From: Amoebophrya sp. AT5.2
Lineage: Eukaryota > Sar > Dinophyceae > Syndiniales > Amoebophryaceae
DNA: 16,587 bases
NCBI GenBank assembly: GCA_005223375.1
Contig: RXOD01004999.1
Location: 1-16,587 of the forward strand
Direction of reading: 5' to 3'
Shown: piece by piece, positions 1 through 10,500 of the stretch
Position numbering within the stretch: position 1 is the first letter of the stretch
Layout: each line of letters begins with the position of its first letter
Translations under genes and position numbers: made by a program
Notes under the pieces: model-generated
The model's database searches: none
Told to the model about the DNA's origin: nothing
What the model saw: only the letters and a program-made list of their open reading frames with translations

Positions 1-3000
1 GGTGCCCCGGGGGGGGCGCCACGGCGTGGAAGAACGAGTGCTGCTCGTCATTGGACGCGGTGCGCAGCTGGAACCCGTGCTTGAAGTATGTCCGCAGCAG
101 CTCTATGGAGTGGCTCGAATCCGTGAGAAGCGGGACGTGCGTCGTGGGACGATGGGTGCTGCCGTCTTCATCGCGGTCGCCGGTCTGTAGGTTTGGCTTT
201 AGCAGGAGAGCTGATGCCGCTGCTTTGCGACCCCTCTTGTTGCTTGTCCTCGTCGCGCCATGTCGGGAAGAGAACATCGACGCGGAGGACAAGAGCGGAT
301 CCATGTCCTTCATAAACTTCGCGGCCGAAGTAGCTTCATTCTCGCCGAACTGCGCGGCCCGCTGATCAGCGGAGGCAGTCCGCCACCAGGCCTTCAGAGT
401 TCGCAAAGCAAACAAGATCCCGTGCAACTCGGCACAAAGAACAGAGGGCGCGCACAAGAAGTTCTCTTCTACCTGGTACGCCTTCAACGCACGGACGCTA
501 TCGCCTGACAGGGGGTGCCCGAAAACATGCTTCGAAACCAATGCAGTAGCTGAAAACATGTGGAACTGCGTGGGCCCCGGCCGCCAGTCGTAGTTGCCGT
601 CCGAGACGAGATACCCGAAATTCCTGCCGCCTCCACGTCGAGCAACAGCCTGAACGAAATCGCCGAATGACCTCGCCCACCTCGCCTCCTTGTTCGACGC
701 CGCTGCTCCACGAGCGCGAGCAGGTGCACGAGCACGACCTTTTGGGCCTATATCGAAGAAGCTGTGGGCGAGCTGCATTACCGCCGCGTCAATGCTATAG
801 CCGTACCCATTGTCCTTCACAGGATAGTGGTCGCCCGCGATGAGGTAGAGGTATCTCTTGCCGCCGTATCGCTTGAAGTAGTGCCGCGCACGGGAACTGT
901 CGACGAAGATCAGGTCCGATGCGGTGGACGATGGCGCGCCAAGAGTAGCAGGAGAAAGCCCAAGCGATCCCTCGGCAGACCTCGCGGAAACCGAAGCGAC
1001 GGAAAGTGGCCGCCCGAACAGCCGCACGGTTCGTAGATGGGCAAACATCGCGTCGCCACACTGATCGTAGAGCGACGCATGAGGGCCACCGAGAGTCAGC
1101 CCACGGCTTGCATACCAAGGGTTCCACACTCCGTCGAGAACAAGTACACGCCGCATCGCCGCCGGAATTCCCGTTTTTGTGAAAACAGACGCGGTGAGCT
1201 TCGGCTCCAGAAGAGCAAGCTGGCTCTGAACAAGATGAGCGGCGGCGCTTCCACTTGGACCAAACTCCTTACCCCGTATCCGCTGCAGCAGCAGGCTTTC
1301 GAGAGATGAGAACGCGGGGTCCACTTCGTCCTTTCCGGCACTTCCTGACGGAGCGATCCAGCGCCCGACTTCGTTGAAGTACAAGATCTTTCTCCAGACG
1401 AATGGCTTCGGTTCTCTCAGCAATTCATCTGAAGCTGTTGACTTCGGCCGCTTCGTCGGGGCGTTTGCGTAAAGCTGCTCCAAGTTGGGGGCGTCCCAAA
1501 ACCAGCTCGCGTTGTCGCTCTGTGGGTACTCACCATCGTGCAGCCGCTTGCGGAATAAATGCAACTCCGGTTTACGAAACTGAGCCGCGGCGATGCGACG
1601 AGGGGGAACGACCTGGCCGCCCCGCAGGGGTTTTGCTCTCTCCTTCGGCGTGTGCGGCAGCCACTTGCAGGTGGTTCTCTGCTTGCGCTGCGAAGCGGGG
1701 GAGACCGCGCTGCTCTTCATGTTGTTGGTGCGCTCGAACCACTTCGCAAGAATCCGGCTGTGCCAGTAGTAGCTGGCTTCCGTCATCGTTTGCGGGCTCG
1801 GTCTTGGCGCGTGAAGGCACTTCCACAACCGACCGCGAAACATAATGGCTCCATCTTCGAAAGTGTCCACACCCGGGATCGGGGGCTCGAAGAGCGCAGC
1901 ACCGAACTCGCCCTGAGATTGTAGCAGAGCCTTCCGGCCCTTCTTCTTTGGCCTGCTTTTGGTCGCTTCGTCCACCTCAGCATGATCCCTGGCTTGGTAG
2001 GTCCACGGTACCAAATACCCAGGCTGCGCATCCTCGAAGCGTAAGTCGCTCAGAAGCTCAAGACCCTTGATGTCTTCCTCCACGGCCGTGTGGCGATTCC
2101 GCTTCTTTCTCGACACATGAAACCATTCCCAATCGAGTTTTATCGCCATCGCCTTCTGCATTATCAGTTTAGATTCCCGCTCGTGGTCACCGTAAGCGTC
2201 GTCAGAGATGGCGGCTTTCGCGGCGGAAGCCGACCTTGCAGGTGTCTGCAGCTGCTCCTGCCCCCCGTCCGCAAAATCTACCTCGTCTTCCTCCGAATCC
2301 GAAGTGGTTCCGGTGGGGCCGTCCTCGCTGGACATGGGAGAGTCGTCTTCTGTTGAGGAATCAAAATCATCGTCATTGCCAATTTCCTCGTCGACGTCGT
2401 CCGCGGCGAGCCTGTTTGCTTGTTCTTGTTCATGTTCCGGAGAGCTAGCCGTGAGGGAGGCTGTCGATGATGTGGACGTCCCACCTTCCGGAGGACTCGG
2501 ACTGTTTCTGCCCGAGGAGCGATCTCCATCGTGTTCTTCATCGATTCCGCCGGCGCCAACATCCGGCGGCGTAGCTTTGTCGGACCTCTGGCCCGGATGC
2601 ACTGCCGTCGGCCGCTTGAGAAGTAGCCCGCCTTTTTTCATCGCACTCGGCCCAGCTGCCTCAGCGGCCTCGCCGGCCGGAGGAGTAGTGCGGGCGCTCG
2701 GCTTCTGCTGTACTGCTGGCGCGGGTTGTTCATCCTCGTACGGCCACACAGCGTTCCCTTCTGCATCAACCCATTCTGCTTTCAGTCGGCCCACCTGCAC
2801 CGGATCCTTCCACGTCAGAACGTCTCCCTTGGCATCTTTCACAGGTGTGGGATTCAGCCACCACTCGCGGATTGCTCTCTTGTTTTTGTCGAGTGGATCG
2901 AACACGGCAAAGATCTGTGGAGCTGCCAACGGCATGCCATGTTCGTTCATGCGCCCGTTCCCCAGCTGGACAGTATAGGCGTGGACGATCCACCTCGTCG

Positions 3001-3577
3001 ACGAGGATCGTGCTGCTGTTGACGAGGAGAGCTTCTCCTTCTCGTCCGCCGGCGCCGGGTTCCACACTTGCTCCAGCCTGTGGTACTGGGCCGTGCCTCC
3101 ACCTCCCTCGGCGCCATCCGCCGCGTCCGCGTTTCCCATTTCGTACGCTGGGTAGATATTCTTCCACGCCCCGGTGTTGCGACTCCACTCGAGGAGCACG
3201 TTTTGGGCCCCCGTCAGTTCTGTTTCTGGCGCCTCCGGAACGAAGTTGGAACGCGACGCGATCAGTTTTTTCCGCCCGTGTTCGGATAGCTGCTGCCCAT
3301 TCTGGTAGAGCGGCAGCTGCTGCAGCAGTTCACCAGTGGGCCGGTCGGCGAACATGGAAATCTCCCCTGGCGTTGTCAAAAGATACCCCTCATACCGCGA
3401 CAGAGCTCGTTCCAAGAGCACATCACGAGCAGCCTGCACTTCAGAGGCGGTCTCCAGCAGTGCCGATTGCAACAGCAGGGCGGAAACACTGTGGCGAATC
3501 AGCGTGTAAACGAAGCGAAAGCCGCACCGGCTTTTGCTTTTCTTCGTCCAACAAGGTGCAAAATTGGAGGCCTGCAT
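1..3577 (-). CDS. Unrecognised large protein, 3' end cut off by window edge
   Basis: I read this frame codon by codon on the minus strand: it starts at ATG 3577-3575 and has no stop through position 1, giving 1192 codons plus one base. An in-frame TAA lies 12 bases upstream of the ATG. The first 41 residues (MQASNFAPCWTKKSKSRCGF onward) have no Asp or Glu and several Lys/Arg, which resembles a mitochondrial presequence or signal anchor; this is inference. Residues about 30-120 are probably helical. Residues about 120-290 are Trp-rich (GAWKNIYPAYE, REWWLNP, KAEWVDAEG). Residues about 290-455 are a disordered Ser/Pro/Asp/Glu linker with acidic runs. A basic run RPKKKGRK near residue 543 could be a nuclear signal, which conflicts with the presequence idea. 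Residues about 480-1192 look folded and are rich in Trp, Tyr and Phe (KRYGGKRYLYLIAGDHYPVK near 905). I recognise no domain or catalytic motif. The open frame over 3.5 kb, the codon pattern and the same strand as the neighbours make it a real gene. Confidence 0.85.
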   Translation of the reverse strand, partial: MQASNFAPCWTKKSKSRCGFRFVYTLIRHSVSALLLQSALLETASEVQAARDVLLERALSRYEGYLLTTPGEISMFADRPTGELLQQLPLYQNGQQLSEHGRKKLIASRSNFVPEAPETELTGAQNVLLEWSRNTGAWKNIYPAYEMGNADAADGAEGGGGTAQYHRLEQVWNPAPADEKEKLSSSTAARSSSTRWIVHAYTVQLGNGRMNEHGMPLAAPQIFAVFDPLDKNKRAIREWWLNPTPVKDAKGDVLTWKDPVQVGRLKAEWVDAEGNAVWPYEDEQPAPAVQQKPSARTTPPAGEAAEAAGPSAMKKGGLLLKRPTAVHPGQRSDKATPPDVGAGGIDEEHDGDRSSGRNSPSPPEGGTSTSSTASLTASSPEHEQEQANRLAADDVDEEIGNDDDFDSSTEDDSPMSSEDGPTGTTSDSEEDEVDFADGGQEQLQTPARSASAAKAAISDDAYGDHERESKLIMQKAMAIKLDWEWFHVSRKKRNRHTAVEEDIKGLELLSDLRFEDAQPGYLVPWTYQARDHAEVDEATKSRPKKKGRKALLQSQGEFGAALFEPPIPGVDTFEDGAIMFRGRLWKCLHAPRPSPQTMTEASYYWHSRILAKWFERTNNMKSSAVSPASQRKQRTTCKWLPHTPKERAKPLRGGQVVPPRRIAAAQFRKPELHLFRKRLHDGEYPQSDNASWFWDAPNLEQLYANAPTKRPKSTASDELLREPKPFVWRKILYFNEVGRWIAPSGSAGKDEVDPAFSSLESLLLQRIRGKEFGPSGSAAAHLVQSQLALLEPKLTASVFTKTGIPAAMRRVLVLDGVWNPWYASRGLTLGGPHASLYDQCGDAMFAHLRTVRLFGRPLSVASVSARSAEGSLGLSPATLGAPSSTASDLIFVDSSRARHYFKRYGGKRYLYLIAGDHYPVKDNGYGYSIDAAVMQLAHSFFDIGPKGRARAPARARGAAASNKEARWARSFGDFVQAVARRGGGRNFGYLVSDGNYDWRPGPTQFHMFSATALVSKHVFGHPLSGDSVRALKAYQVEENFLCAPSVLCAELHGILFALRTLKAWWRTASADQRAAQFGENEATSAAKFMKDMDPLLSSASMFSSRHGATRTSNKRGRKAAASALLLKPNLQTGDRDEDGSTHRPTTHVPLLTDSSHSIELLRTYFKHGFQLRTASNDEQHSFFHAVAPPPGH

Positions 3578-3590
3578 TTTGAGTACTTAC

Positions 3591-3761
3591 TTTTCCTGGT
3601 AGTTGTAGAAGTAGAGTCTATGTGTATGTATGGCGATGCTGGGCAAGTGCTTCGTCTTCGTCGTCGTGTAGGCAGCAGGAAGGGCCGCAAATGTGAAGGT
3701 GTACTTAGGTGATTTTGATTTTCGTAAGAAAAATGCGAGCGCTAGCTAAGGCCAGCAATCT
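3591..3761 (-). promoter_or_regulatory. Possible 5' leader of the left-hand gene
   Basis: Reading the minus strand, a good 3' splice acceptor (ATTTTTGCAG, AG at 3761-3760) is followed by about 180 bases with no ATG until the start codon at 3577. That is what a cis- or trans-spliced leader would look like, and it supports 3577 as the first AUG. A perfect donor-like GTAAGT begins at 3590, so 3759-3591 could instead be a separate noncoding exon. None of the three frames across it is fully open. This is inference from motifs only. Confidence 0.3.
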
Positions 3762-4480
3762 GCAAAAATCTAGATTGATCTACGATTATAATGCCGGCAA
3801 AGATCAGAATCAGTGAATGTATTGGAGCAGGGATGCAACCGGCGCTCTGTTCCGGCTGAGTCACAAATTCTGTCGGAGTATCCGTATCGCCTTTGCTCTA
3901 GTGAAAGTGATAACTGTCGTCATCGTATTTGATTACCGTACAGCGCAATGTAACGTGCCTGATCGGAATTGATCTCATTGCCATCATGATCCTGATCCTC
4001 GGCACTGAACTTAAAGGAAAGCGCCAAAATTCGATCTGACCGAATCAATCTTCTTCCTCGATTTCAACTCAGGCTCACCTTCGAGACACGGACAGTATCC
4101 AATCACACATCATCAAGTGCCGCGCTTCCTGCAATTCCCTGCACGCCCCATCTCTGTCCCGACCACGACGCCACCACCACACGCACGCAATTTCTTCACG
4201 AAGAAAACCAAGAACGACCAACGCTGCATACAGCGAGGTTTGGTTTGGCTTCGCGACGACGTGGACGGCTCACAACGTAACGAGCACGAACACGCGTGAG
4301 CGGGTCACGTACCAACTTAGTTCTTGCATGAGTTTGAGTTTCAGTGTCGCGCCGTGAGGGCCGCAGAAGAGTGCGTCGAGTTGTTCGCTTCGTGATGTTG
4401 TCATTGTCACAATACGAACGCGTCCGCGTGAGTACAATAAGAATAAACGAGCTGAATAAAACAACATAGCTCTAAACCGA

Positions 4481-4499
4481 GCGAGCTTCCATCGCTCGC
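4481..4499. repeat. Small inverted repeat after the HEATR5-like stop codon
   Basis: GCGAGC at 4481-4486 pairs with GCTCGC at 4494-4499 across a 7-base loop. It lies about 30 bases beyond the stop codon of the HEATR5-like gene, in its likely 3' untranslated region. The stem is short and may be chance. Confidence 0.25.
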
Positions 4500-4530
4500 G
4501 ATCGTCGCGCCAGGGTGGCCTGTTTCAACA

Positions 4531-7500
4531 TCAACGCTGCGCGGTTGCCGCCATTTGCTGACGAAGTTCCTTTTGGAGCGCCTCTCTTTGCGACGGAGGC
4601 AGGCCTGTGAGCACTTGTTTAAACAACGCCGCGTTTCCTCTTGCGATGGCGAGGACGCACCCGCCGAGGTAGTGTACGGCCGCAGCGCTCATCGTCCGCA
4701 TCTGCTGCTCGAGGAGACGTATACTTGCGCACTGCAACAGCCCGGCAACCAGCGCGACGAAGTGCTCCTCCCGGCACCAGGAGTCGACGCCGTCGTCCCC
4801 GAGAAGCCGCCACGCGAGTTGCACAGCGTCGGTGTTAACACCTTCGGCGGCCGCCTTGAACAGAATCGGTAGCAGCACCGGCTGCAGCTTTTCGATGCGC
4901 AACATGGCCTGTAGTGCGGGATAGAAGCAGGACGCGCTTGACCCCTTGTGGGCACTTGTGCCCCTCGGCCTCAGGAAAATTTGCCCCACCACGTCGAGGA
5001 GCAATGCAAGGACACTGTCGGAGACCGGTCCGGGCGGAAAAACGTCGTCGTTTTGCAGCAAGGGAACCAACAGCAAAAGGAAGAAAATATGCCGATCGTC
5101 TTCAACAATCACGTTACCCGCAGCGTCACGGTCCTCATAATCCGGTCCAAGCAGCAGATGAAGGATCCGCAGAGCCCAGAAGTCTCGCAGATATGTCGTG
5201 CTGGCAGACGTGGAAGGCGAGTCGTTTCCGCACGAGGTCGACGAGGATGATGCTTGCTGTACCTCCCGAATCAAGCCGCGCAAGAACTTGAGGTAGACGG
5301 AAACCGTGTGCGCGGCTAGTGTAGCAACCAGCGTGTGCTCGAAGAAGAGTGCTGCCTTCGAATGTAGTTGAAATTCTGTCGGGCAGCCGTCTGCTTGGAG
5401 AAGCTCTTTCGCCTCTTGCACAAGAACGTGGCGCACCACTGCGAGGTTAGGCTCGATCATCTTCGCCCCCGCCGCACGACTCGCCCCCGCGGCGGCGCTG
5501 CAGGCAGATACGATAGCGGTATTGGACGTATGGAAAAAACGCGCCTCCAGAAACTCTCTCTGCGCTGCCGAAGGCTGCGACGAAAAAGCGTTTTCTACCC
5601 CCGCACCTCCCACATCACCCGACCAACTCAGCAACGCACTACTGGCGAAGTCGATCATCATGCTGCCTTGGCACTCCGCCTCCCCCGTCCTCGTCTTTTC
5701 ATCTGGTCCACAGTTGTATGCGTCACAAAGGACGTCCCAGAGAAGTGCCGTTTCTTCGGCCTGCAGCGTCGACACTTTAATCGTAGTCAATGCGGTTGCG
5801 GCACGGAAGAGGCACGGAGCGATCCTCCTTTCCGCGCTCGTTCTCCGTCCTCGTGCAACTTCCGCCGAGACGATCGCGAGAACGAAGCCGAGGGTCTCCG
5901 CGTCTGCAGTAACTTGTGCCTCCGCGGCAGGCTTCTGCAGCGCCCCGAGGCTGCAGCTGATCGCATCCAACAGAGACGGGTACACCCGCGCCTCGATGCC
6001 TCCGCTCGGCGCTTCGCTGTCCGGTGAGTTCAGGCCCTTGAAGCACTGTTTCAGTGCCGCTTGAACCCTCTCCATGATGAGTCCCAAATCTGCCACCGCT
6101 CGAAACTCGTCGCGCCGCAGACACGCCAGCGCCTCTGCGAGCAATGCAATCCGAGCCAACTCATCCGGGGACAAGGCGGGCACACCTGCGCCGGTCGAAC
6201 TCGTCAATGCGGCGGGGCCTCTTGAAGATGAAGTAGACGTGTCTACTTCTTGTTCCGCGCCGTCGTCAGCTCGAGCGCGTGCGTTCGAGGACGCGGCACC
6301 AGAGCCAGACGAGCGCGTAGCATAATCATCCCCCGCTCCAGCTACAATAGCGCCTCCTTTCATCCTGCCACTCCCCGCAAGCGCCATCCCCGCCAGGGTT
6401 CCGACAACCCTTTCTACCGACGAAGTGATTCCTGTTCGGACAATCTCCACCAGCAGCAACGAGGCGAGGTAGCTGTTCGCTGGCGTGAGGGATTTGCTCT
6501 TGAACAACCGCTTGACGCAGCTCCCGATCTGCGCTTCGTACTGAAGGAGGAGCGGCTCTGCTTCGTGCTCCCCGTCGTCGTCCTCATCTTCGGAGATGCC
6601 ACCTCGGCCTCCGCGGCCCTCCGCTAGCGCAGCCGCGACTCTTTGTTCCTGTCGCTGGTCCGCATCCGTCGTAGATGCGAAGAGCCGGATGAGCGAAAGC
6701 AGGCACAGGAGGCCTTCCTGCATAACCGACGGTAGGCTCTCCGCGTCAGAGACTGCCTTGCAAAGCAGCGTCACCAGCATTTCCACATGCGGAATCCAAA
6801 GACGCGCGTGGGCTCGCAAATCGATTCCTGATGTCCTCGGAGGAGGTTCGCTTTCGGTTTGTTCGGCCGTTTCAGCTGCGGAGGGTGTTGTCTTGGCGGA
6901 CGTGGTCGGTTGGTAGTAGTCCAAGAACCCTGCCTCGTCCAATCGTAAAGAAGAACAACTATTTGAGCCTGAGTTCAACATTCGCCGCAATACCCGGAGG
7001 AAGAGTCGCTTCATCCCCACTGAGAAATGAATCGTTTCCGCGAATGGCGGCGGCGCAAAGCTCCCGGACGATCCCCCACTTCCACTTTCCTTTTGCGCCG
7101 CGCTGGACACAATGGCCCCGCCCTCCTCCTCGTCGGGGTCCTGTTCAGCGGACTTCGGGCCGCTGTGAGGCTCTCCCTTGTTGTCCGGAAGTGCCGGAGA
7201 GTTGGGCGGGTCGGCTTTCGCTTTGCTTCCAGTTCTTGGGACGACAGGAGCATAGTTTAGCAGCTTTCGCTTGCGGTGGTAGCCCAAAACCACTTGGTGC
7301 ACTCGATCGAGCCAGCGGCTGCGCGCCTCCGACCGCGTCACTCCGGCGCTAAGATCATCTTCTGGAGGCGCGACTGCGGAGGCCGCTCCTCCGCCCGTCG
7401 GGCACGCTACTGCGGGCGCACAGCACGAGGAATGGTTCAACAGCTGCAGCAGAATGCGCTGCACGACATTCACCGACCGGTCGCCGAAGTTCTCCAGCGT

Positions 7501-10500
7501 GCTTGTTTCTACAAGCTCCCGCACGATCTTCGTCTCGTCGTCTGGATGCGCCGCGAGGTACTCGTACATGAGCCCGCCTCTCGCTTCGAAGGCTATTCCG
7601 ATCGCCAGGTCTTGGATCTCACGCAGCTTGGGGCTGAGCATTTTCAGCAGATCCCCAGAGCGTACCTGCTGCTCGGTCAAAGCATTCGTCGCCACGTGAC
7701 CCCACGCGCCCGCGGGCACGCATTCCACACAGCTGCCGTCGCGAAACAGGTTCAAGCACAGGTTCCAGTGAGGCCATTTGGTGTGAGTGCAAGGGGGCTT
7801 CCGTACTGCGTTCTTCTCCTTGTGCGTAGCTGATGCAGTTGAAGCAATTAAGGACGCCGCGGCAGCTCGTCCTTCGTCTCCCTCCAACAGGCTTTGCAGA
7901 ACGAGGCTGATACAGCGCAGCGACGCGGACTGGCTGCCCGCGCGGCAGAGCAGCAGCCACGGACGGCCGGCACTGAGCAAATCCTGGCTGATGATCCGCA
8001 GCCGGTGCTTCAGGTCTTTGTTCCCGGTGTTTCCGAATGGAGCGATCGAGGACGGCGCTGCAGAACAAGAACCTCCTCCCGATGTTGTAGTGGCAGAACC
8101 TCCACCTCCGCTCGCGGTGGACGTCGAGCAGCTGCTGCTCTGCGCATGATCTAAAACATCCGCCAGCGACCCCAGCAGAATCTCCCCCAGGGCGCACCCG
8201 ACCACCGCGTTGTCGAAAGTGTCTGCGAGCAGATGGGCGGCCGCCAGACGCAGCGTGTCCTTCAGATAGGGGAAAAAGCTCCAGCCACAGGCCTTCGTGG
8301 CAACGCCGATCTCGTGGAGCATGTAGATGCGGATGGGCTGGTCGGTCTCCTTCGCGGTCCTCAGCAGGTCTTGTATCAGTTCCTCGACCACACTAGAGAA
8401 ACTGTTCGCCGAGAGGAAAAAGCCGCCTGCTCTTGACGTCCACTCCTGCGAAACCATATTCATCGAACCGTCGGTCCCTTCCTCCACCACCTCGACGTCC
8501 GCGTCGTCGACATACACGCGATGCCTTTCCCCGATGGCGCGCAGGATGTTGCCCAGTATCACCACGGCGAGGCACTTGGTCGGCATGGCGGAGTTGGACA
8601 CGGACTGCTTCAGGAAGTTGAGCAGTCTCCGGCAGTTTGGGTGTTCCGGGTTCACCACGTTGCGCTTCATCGTCGCGTAGTTGATCGACACCTCGATAAA
8701 GGCGTAGTAGTAGAACAGCTGGGCTGCGATCTTCCCGAGAAACTTCCGGTACGTGGAGTGTCCGCGCCGGCTGCCCTCGAACACAGTCTCCAGGAGCGCC
8801 TTCGTGGCGTCCGCCTCGAACTGGAGCATCGAGGGGGAAACTTGCAGCGTTGAGGCGAAAGTTGCTCCTGCTGACGTCGACGAGCTCGCCTCCACGACGA
8901 TGGAAAAGAGACTTCCCCGCGTCGCCGCGTCGTCTACTTGCTCTAGAGCGTCTTCTAGTACTAGTGCGGCGCTCTCTGCTTCGAGAGAGGCCATTCGTTG
9001 TAGGTGCTCCCCGATCCGGTGCTTTAGGACGCGCGTGAGAACGTAGAGTGACAGAGTTTGCGTCTCCAGCAGTGGCGCGCTGGCGCTCTGCTGCGCACGA
9101 ACGAGGAAGTGCTTCAGCGTCGCCACCCGTGCGTTCTCCTCGGTTTGGTTCGACACACCGACCGAAACGAGCATCTGCAGGGCGGAACTCATCCAGTCCC
9201 ATTCGGGCGAAGGAGGGTGCGTTGAAGGGTTTGAGGCTTTGCTGGTGCTAAGCGCTACGCTCGCAGACAAAAGAGTTGCATGATTTATTTCCGATGCCGC
9301 GCCGGTGCCGGACACATCCGTCGTGGACCACGGCACGCGCCACGAGCACACGAGTTTTTCCATCGCCGCAACCAGAAGAAGCCCTGGGCGCGCACTCAAC
9401 GTCGCGAGCGAGAAGTTCGCCATCACCCCGCGTGCGCTGTTGGACGAGAGCAGAACCTCGCGCGCCGTCAACGGGGGAGATGCAGTCGAAGTCCTTCCGA
9501 CGCATGCGTAGGACTCCATCGCCAGTGCGTGTACCCCGGCTACGTGGCCGAAAGTCACGGCCTCCCGCTGATCGTCCGGACTCGACGCGAAGAAATTGTG
9601 CATCTCCAGAGGACCCGCGTCTGCAAGTTCCCCTTCACAACTCGATAGTAGAAACGGGCCCCTTGTTGAACTTGATGTAGTTTCCGCTTCGCTTCCGCTA
9701 GCGCGACTACTTTTCTCAGCAGGAAATGAAACAGAGTCTGAGCCGCGGTGGAAAAACTTCTGGCTGAGGCAGTGAGCCAGATAGCTCTGCGCGCCCACGA
9801 AGTCCTGCAGGTCGTCTCCGGAATGCTGTTCGCTCGCTCCCGGCAGCAGGTGGTTTACGCTCATGGCGCCGAAGACGTTGTCGCGCCGAGACACGTCGTC
9901 GGCAGCCATGTGGAGCAGCGCCGACGACCTGCTGCTGTATTGCGTCTTCTTCAGCAGCGCGAAGCACTTGTAGATGAGCCCGCGGATGCCAAGAAGAGTC
10001 TCCGCAATCGTCGTGGCGGTTGTGGCCGCGGAGAAGCAGAAGCAGTTGAGGGACTGGTAGCGGCCGCCGAAGAAGGTCGCTGTAGTTGAGGTGGAAGTGG
10101 ATGGTTTTCTCGCCTGCAGCTCCTGTAGCTGCAGGTTCGCGAATTCGCGGCTGCACGGGTGCGGGAGGGCAGTGACGAGTTGGCTCGCGTTGGTCAAGAA
10201 TGCGACAACAATTTTCGGGAGGTGTTCCTGTCCCGCCGCGTCGACGAGGCTGCGACCGTGCTGCAGAAAAGCGTGCAGTGCGCGGAGGGCCGCGAAAAAC
10301 GGCAGGAGATTGTCGAGGAGACGGGCTGTCGCGGCATGATGGTCACCTGCGGTCGCGGCCGCCGCAGCTACCGCAGAGGTCGGTCGATTTTTGAGCAGGC
10401 TCTCCCTGCTGAACTGATTCGCATAGATGGCTTTCACGTCGTCGACAGCCTTCTTCCCCAATTCCGTCTTCCAAAATGAGAACAGAGCCGGCACCCGCCC

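Larger units (their letters stand above)
3578..4530. other. Intergenic spacer between genes 1 and 2
   Basis: No convincing gene on either strand in 953 bases. The sequence is visibly more AT-rich than the flanking coding DNA. It should hold the promoter and leader of the left gene and the 3' untranslated region of the HEATR5-like gene. A short plus-strand ORF at 4117-4299 has no recognisable features. Seven GATC sites cluster between 3777 and 4036. I saw no tRNA-like fold or tandem repeat. Confidence 0.7.

Noticed and set aside
2208..2978. Plus-strand Ser-rich ORF of 256 residues
   Set aside because: It is the antisense of the acidic linker and Trp-rich part of gene 1, whose minus frame is open for 3.5 kb; the Ser/Cys runs are what antisense of Asp/Glu/Ala codons gives.
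4442..4460. Two AATAAA motifs on the plus strand
   Set aside because: The neighbouring genes are transcribed from the minus strand, so these are not their polyadenylation signals; on that strand they read TTTATT.
5368..6027. Plus-strand ORF of 219 residues
   Set aside because: Antisense shadow of the C-terminal part of the HEATR5-like protein.
8393..9202. Minus-strand ORF of 269 residues in another frame
   Set aside because: It overlaps the HEATR5-like frame on the same strand and is Arg/Gly-rich without domains; the main frame here encodes clear helical repeats.
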